NCBI GenBank assembly: GCA_016744275.1
Contig: JADGEP010000118.1
Span: forward strand, 1-9,753
Direction: 5' to 3'
From: Candidatus Krumholzibacteriia bacterium
Lineage (GTDB): Bacteria; Krumholzibacteriota; Krumholzibacteriia; LZORAL124-64-63
Length of the DNA: 9,753 nucleotides
The notes under the pieces are model-generated. The model did not search any database and was not told the DNA's origin. It worked only from the letters and a program-made list of their open reading frames with translations. How positions within the stretch are numbered: the stretch's first letter is position 1; every line of letters begins with the position of its first letter. The position numbers and the translations under genes are program-made. Below, piece after piece: positions 6,850 to 9,753 of the stretch.

Positions 6850-7341
6850 TCACGAAGCCCCAATCACGGCCAACGAAATGTCGCGGAAACCGCTTTGATT
6901 GCAGGTGTACATGACCCGCTCCAGCAACTCGAACGGGATTTCCAGATCACCCTGGATGGCGATTCGGGGCACATAATCGGCCTCTTCGCCGCGCAGGCGA
7001 GCGATTTCCAGCTCTTTGGCGCGGGTCAGGTCCAACTGCGCCGCCAAGCCTTCAATCAGCATGCCCGATACGTGATCGTTGGGCTCCACATCAGCCACCA
7101 TACGTCCGTCGAGCATCACCGTCTGGTCGAAGATCGCCACGACCACCGAAGCGCGCGGTTTGCTATCGCTGGACGACTCAGGCAAATCCACTCCGGGTAC
7201 CGGCGTGATAACTTCACCCTCGACCACGAAACTCTTGAGCAGGAAGAGCAACAACACCGTCAGGATGTCCATCATCGAGGTCAAAGGCAGCGCTGTTGGC
7301 GAGCTGCCGCGGCCGGATTTTTTACGACGTCTGCGCGCCAT
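6850..7341 (-). CDS. ExbD/TolR-family protein, Asp-containing subunit
   Basis: A 163-aa single-pass inner-membrane protein of the ExbD/TolR family, which forms the dimeric rod inside the ExbB/TolQ channel and couples proton flow to envelope work. A very basic N-terminus (MARRRRKK) precedes a transmembrane helix at about 17-39, with the key acidic residue at Asp25 in SMMDIL, the same position as the essential Asp of E. coli ExbD. The periplasmic part (about 40-163) shows a V-x-G-V-x-L-P segment, a beta-strand-rich core and a C-terminal MYTCNQSGFRDISLAV stretch that matches the family's end. The ATG at 7341 follows the stop of the upstream ExbD gene by one base (TGA-C-ATG), so translation is probably coupled. 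The downstream transducer gene uses the same TGA-C-ATG junction. Confidence 0.9.
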   Translation of the reverse strand: MARRRRKKSGRGSSPTALPLTSMMDILTVLLLFLLKSFVVEGEVITPVPGVDLPESSSDSKPRASVVVAIFDQTVMLDGRMVADVEPNDHVSGMLIEGLAAQLDLTRAKELEIARLRGEEADYVPRIAIQGDLEIPFELLERVMYTCNQSGFRDISLAVIGAS

Positions 7342-7342
7342 G

Positions 7343-7804
7343 TCAATTTGCTCCCAGCAGTGAAACCGAAGGCAGGCCCGCGGCTCGCGTGATGTCCATC
7401 ACGGCAATTATGTCGTTGTAGCGCGTGTCTGATTCCGAAATGATCATCACTTCGCTATTGTCCGGGTGACTGGCGACCACGGAACCGAGGGCCGCAGCCA
7501 AGGCGGTGTTGGGGTCTTCTTCACGCCGATCAATCACCAGTTTCTTGAGCTGATTGCCTTCGATCACGAAAAAATCATTCCGGATTGTCACCGCCAGATG
7601 CAGGGGTTTTTCTGGCCCCGCATTTTGGTTGTCGCTCACCCCTTCGGGCGGACTGTCCATGTCAATGACCGTCACGTTCAGGAACACCGCCGAGATCAAC
7701 AGCATGGGAATCAGCGCGACGAAAAGATTCATCAGCGGCATGATGTCCAGGTCGTTCTCCACCAGTGACCGAAAGCTGCGGCCCATCGTGCGGCGTGAGT
7801 TCAT
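7343..7804 (-). CDS. ExbD/TolR-family protein, Asn-substituted subunit
   Basis: A 153-aa second ExbD-like protein, first of the pair. Its topology is the usual one: cytoplasmic N-terminus, one transmembrane helix at about residues 21-43 (DIMPLMNLFVALIPMLL), then a periplasmic domain (about 50-153) ending in DITRAAGLPSVSLLGAN. In the alignment with canonical ExbD, the transmembrane Asp is replaced by Asn26 (codon 7729-7727). This subunit is therefore unlikely to carry protons itself and may pair with the Asp-containing neighbour as a heterodimer. I believe related PLMN-type partners occur next to PMMD-type partners in other genomes; that is from memory. The ATG at 7804 lies three bases after the TAA of the ExbB-like gene, and a GGAAGG stands about 13 bases upstream. 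Confidence 0.88.
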   Translation of the reverse strand: MNSRRTMGRSFRSLVENDLDIMPLMNLFVALIPMLLISAVFLNVTVIDMDSPPEGVSDNQNAGPEKPLHLAVTIRNDFFVIEGNQLKKLVIDRREEDPNTALAAALGSVVASHPDNSEVMIISESDTRYNDIIAVMDITRAAGLPSVSLLGAN

Positions 7805-7807
7805 GAC

Positions 7808-8467
7808 TTAGGCGGCCTTCCGGTTGCTCGGCGAAGCGCCCGCGCCGCGCACCAGGGCTTTCACCAGGCGGGCGCTGATCCGGTCGGTATCATCCACGAT
7901 GCCTTCAACCTTGCTGACCAGAAACCCGTGCAACCACAGGCTGGGCACCGCCACGATCAGGCCAAACGACGTCGTGTTCAGGGCTTGGGAAATACCCGCA
8001 GCCAGGAATGCCGAACGCTGGCTGGGGTCCGCCGCATCAACGGCTGAAAAGGCGGTCGTCAGGCCAAAAATGGTGCCCAACAGACCCAACAACGTGGCCG
8101 AATTGGCCAGGATGCTCAAAAAAGGAAGTCGCCGAGACAAGGCCGGCAGCACCAGCACGGCCTCGTTCTCGGCGGCGTTGAGGAGCTTGTCCTCGTCGCG
8201 GGTATCGCGGGTCAGGATCGAGTGGGCCACCTGAGCGGCCGGTCCCTTGACCTTGCGGCACAAGTCGGCCGCTCCCGAAAAATCGCCCAGGCCCACCAGG
8301 CGCAGCACGTCGGCGGTCAGCTTGTCGCCCTTGATCGAAGCGGCCCGGCCGATGACCCAGAAGCGCTCCAGGGCCAGGCCCAGAATCAGCACTCCGGTGA
8401 ACAAAATGATGTACATGAACGGGCCACCGTTCTGGAAAAACTCGGCAAACGTCGACAACGGATTCAT
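7808..8467 (-). CDS. MotA/TolQ/ExbB-family proton channel protein
   Basis: A 219-aa integral inner-membrane protein that forms the pentameric proton channel around the ExbD/TolR rod. Three transmembrane helices are visible: about 17-38, 117-140 and 164-186. Between TM1 and TM2 there is a soluble cytoplasmic region with ERFWVIGRA and a KGPAAQVAHSIL stretch. The family signatures are LLGLLGTIFGLTTAF (127-140) and GISQALNTTSFGLIVAVPS (158-176). The length matches small ExbB/TolQ proteins. Its ATG (8467-8465) overlaps the TGA of the small upstream gene by one base (TGATG). Family placement is secure; whether it is functionally Exb, Tol or Agl-like cannot be read from the sequence. Confidence 0.93.
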   Translation of the reverse strand: MNPLSTFAEFFQNGGPFMYIILFTGVLILGLALERFWVIGRAASIKGDKLTADVLRLVGLGDFSGAADLCRKVKGPAAQVAHSILTRDTRDEDKLLNAAENEAVLVLPALSRRLPFLSILANSATLLGLLGTIFGLTTAFSAVDAADPSQRSAFLAAGISQALNTTSFGLIVAVPSLWLHGFLVSKVEGIVDDTDRISARLVKALVRGAGASPSNRKAA

Positions 8468-8772
8468 CAGTCTGTCTCCTTGGCTTCCGGCAACGCCGGC
8501 TTCACGGGGTCAGGATCAATAGCAAAAACAGTCGGTCTGATCAGGGTCGGCAGGGCCGTGCCCTTCAGAATCTCGGCGGCCGCAGGCAGGAAAGACCAGC
8601 CCAGGCCATCGTCAAAGCGGGCGTTGTCCCGCGAAGTGATGAAAAGCACCTGGGGCACATCGACGGCGCCTTCAATGGTGATGGCATCCAGCGTGCGAGT
8701 CGGATCAGCGGCAGTCGCAACACCGGCCATAAGACCCACCACCACAATCAGGATGAAGGCGGTTCTAGTCAT
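8467..8772 (-). CDS. Small exported protein of unknown function in the ExbB/ExbD operon
   Basis: A 101-aa predicted periplasmic protein. Residues 1-21 form a signal peptide (MTRTAFILIVVVGLMAGVATA) with cleavage expected after A-T-A, before ADPTRT. The mature part has a compact motif region, LDAITIEGAVDVPQVLFITSRD at about 28-49, then GWSFLPAA near 58-65 and an acidic, Pro-rich tail. I do not recognise a named domain. I chose ATG 8772 because it gives a clean signal peptide and overlaps the end of the TPR gene by 8 bp (ATGACTAG), as expected for coupled translation; the open frame extends upstream to 8976 without a signal there. Its exact position between the TPR lipoprotein and the channel gene implies a role in the same complex, possibly a periplasmic accessory. 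Confidence 0.75.
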   Translation of the reverse strand: MTRTAFILIVVVGLMAGVATAADPTRTLDAITIEGAVDVPQVLFITSRDNARFDDGLGWSFLPAAAEILKGTALPTLIRPTVFAIDPDPVKPALPEAKETD

Positions 8773-9655
8773 CGGCAGCCTCCGTTGAAGTGAGCAAAGC
8801 CTGGACACCCACCGGGTTGGCCAGGATCGCGCCCAGGTCATCCGGATCAGCGGCTGGGCGGTTGCCCATGGCTGTCTGGTAGCGTTTGAAATAGTCCTGA
8901 CCGGCGGCACGATCGAAGAAGTAGAAGTTCTCGACAATGGCCAGGTTGTACAGGCCGCCCGGCAGATCGGGGTCAATTTTCAGGGCGCGCAGGAAGGCCG
9001 CGCGGGCTTCTTCAGGCTGTCCGGAATACAACAGCGCGATGCCATGGTTGTTGTGGTTGGCGGCGCTGTTTGGGTTGGCCTCAACCACGGCCTGCACCGC
9101 AGGCAAACTGGATTCGAAATCGGCGCCCTGCAGTTGCACATAGGCCTGAGCCGTGCGCACCGAACCGGATTGGTCTGCGCAAGCGGCCAGGATTTCCGCC
9201 GAACGTTCGGGTTCAGCCAAAGCCTGCAGATTCAAGGCAAGGGCTACCCGCAAGGGATCGGGCGCGTCGGGATTGCGGGCGATGAACCCGCCCAGCAACT
9301 CGGCCGCCATTTCGTATTGCCCGGCTTCAAACTCGATGCGCGACAAGAGCGCCGCGGCGGGCGCGTAATCAGGGTCGGTGGTCAAGGCCGTATCGAGATG
9401 GGCGCGGGCCACATCAAGCTGGCCTTGACGCCAGAATTCTTTCCCTTGCACGAACGACCAATAGGGCTCGTCGGGAGCCAGAGCGCGTTGCGCCTGAGCG
9501 GCTGCGAGGTCCACCCGATGGCCCGCGGTGGGGTCATCCTGCGGGCCTGCCCCAGTGCCGGAACAACCGCTCAAAATGCTGGCGGCAAAAAGCGCCGCAA
9601 GGACGAACGCAATGGTTCGGCTGCCGTGCAATGCGTTTTTCAATGAAGCCCTCAT
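8765..9655 (-). CDS. TPR-repeat lipoprotein, first gene of the ExbB/ExbD operon
   Basis: A 296-aa predicted lipoprotein with tetratricopeptide repeats, probably outer-membrane-anchored on the periplasmic side. Signal peptide with lipobox L-S-G-C (28-31) after an Ala/Leu-rich core. Helical TPR-like repeats lie at about 66-97 (SFVQGKEFWRQGQLDVARAHLDTALTTDP, here given as position range with key G, A and P), 100-131, and 201-232 with the clearest match (HGIALLYSGQPEEARAAF, then ALKIDPD). Weaker helices follow to about 266. It resembles in kind the TPR lipoprotein AglT/GltE of the Myxococcus Glt complex and TPR proteins of Tol-type operons. I chose ATG 9655 over GTG 9682: a GGCAGG at 9665-9670 lies nine bases upstream and the signal peptide begins there. 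It overlaps the small exported protein gene by 8 bp. Confidence 0.87.
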   Translation of the reverse strand: MRASLKNALHGSRTIAFVLAALFAASILSGCSGTGAGPQDDPTAGHRVDLAAAQAQRALAPDEPYWSFVQGKEFWRQGQLDVARAHLDTALTTDPDYAPAAALLSRIEFEAGQYEMAAELLGGFIARNPDAPDPLRVALALNLQALAEPERSAEILAACADQSGSVRTAQAYVQLQGADFESSLPAVQAVVEANPNSAANHNNHGIALLYSGQPEEARAAFLRALKIDPDLPGGLYNLAIVENFYFFDRAAGQDYFKRYQTAMGNRPAADPDDLGAILANPVGVQALLTSTEAADD

Positions 9656-9753
9656 TTGTCCATACCTGCCCTCAAAGGCCACTTTGGCGCCTCCAGGCTA
9701 AATTCGGTGTGTTTTTGTGGGGTTTTCCGCCCCGATAGCCCTGGGCCTTGCAA
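9656..9753 (-). promoter_or_regulatory. Leader upstream of the six-gene operon
   Basis: This stretch precedes the TPR lipoprotein gene on the minus strand and should hold the operon promoter if it is not further out. I see the GGCAGG ribosome site (9665-9670) but no convincing -35/-10 pair; a short GGGG...CCCC inverted repeat occurs near 9715-9735. The window ends here. Confidence 0.3.

Overview
The window reads as a GC-rich bacterial chromosome segment with tightly packed genes and no RNA gene, insertion sequence or CRISPR array. The envelope content suggests a Gram-negative, possibly Myxococcota or another deltaproteobacterial-grade or candidate-phylum lineage. The clues are two lipoproteins with N-terminal lipoboxes plus a third likely one, a beta-helix/glycine-rich lipoprotein of a style common in Myxococcota, and an ExbB-ExbD-ExbD-AgmX/PglI cassette. 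This placement is an inference from gene style, not from a marker gene.

Layout. (1) 112-921 (minus): an M48-family zinc metalloprotease lipoprotein. (2) 1085-2548 (plus): a divergently transcribed lipoprotein in which beta-helix-like rungs alternate with glycine-rich, PGRS-like runs. Between them, a perfect palindromic TTGCAA can serve as the -35 of promoters in both directions, each with a 17-nt spacer. (3) 2687-5819 (plus): two overlapping genes for nucleotide-sugar metabolism. The first is a PseC-like aminotransferase that keeps its PLP residues. The second is a 651-aa fusion of a NeuB/PseI-like TIM barrel and a PseG-like glycosyltransferase-fold domain. (4) 9655-5826 (minus): a compact six-gene operon in the order TPR lipoprotein, small exported protein, ExbB/TolQ/MotA-like channel, two ExbD/TolR-like proteins, and a TonB-like protein with an AgmX/PglI C-terminal domain. 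Regions 3 and 4 converge with only 6 bp between stop codons.

How the parts may work together. The minus-strand operon encodes the parts of a proton-driven trans-envelope device: channel, two stator/peptidoglycan-side subunits, a periplasm-spanning transducer, a small periplasmic protein and an outer-membrane-type TPR lipoprotein. The composition resembles the Agl/Glt (gliding) and Tol/Ton machines; the cargo or output cannot be read from the sequence. The plus-strand sugar genes resemble part of the pseudaminic-acid pathway (PseC, PseG, PseI), but the dehydratase, acetyltransferase and CMP-transferase are absent from the window.

The most unusual object is the 651-aa fusion. By my by-eye alignment, the NeuB-like half has lost the PEP-binding lysines, one of two metal histidines and the Asn-His of the N-terminal motif, and the PseG-like half has Pro where the catalytic His should be. 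Both halves keep the fold signatures. It looks like a double pseudoenzyme or a fusion with a changed function.
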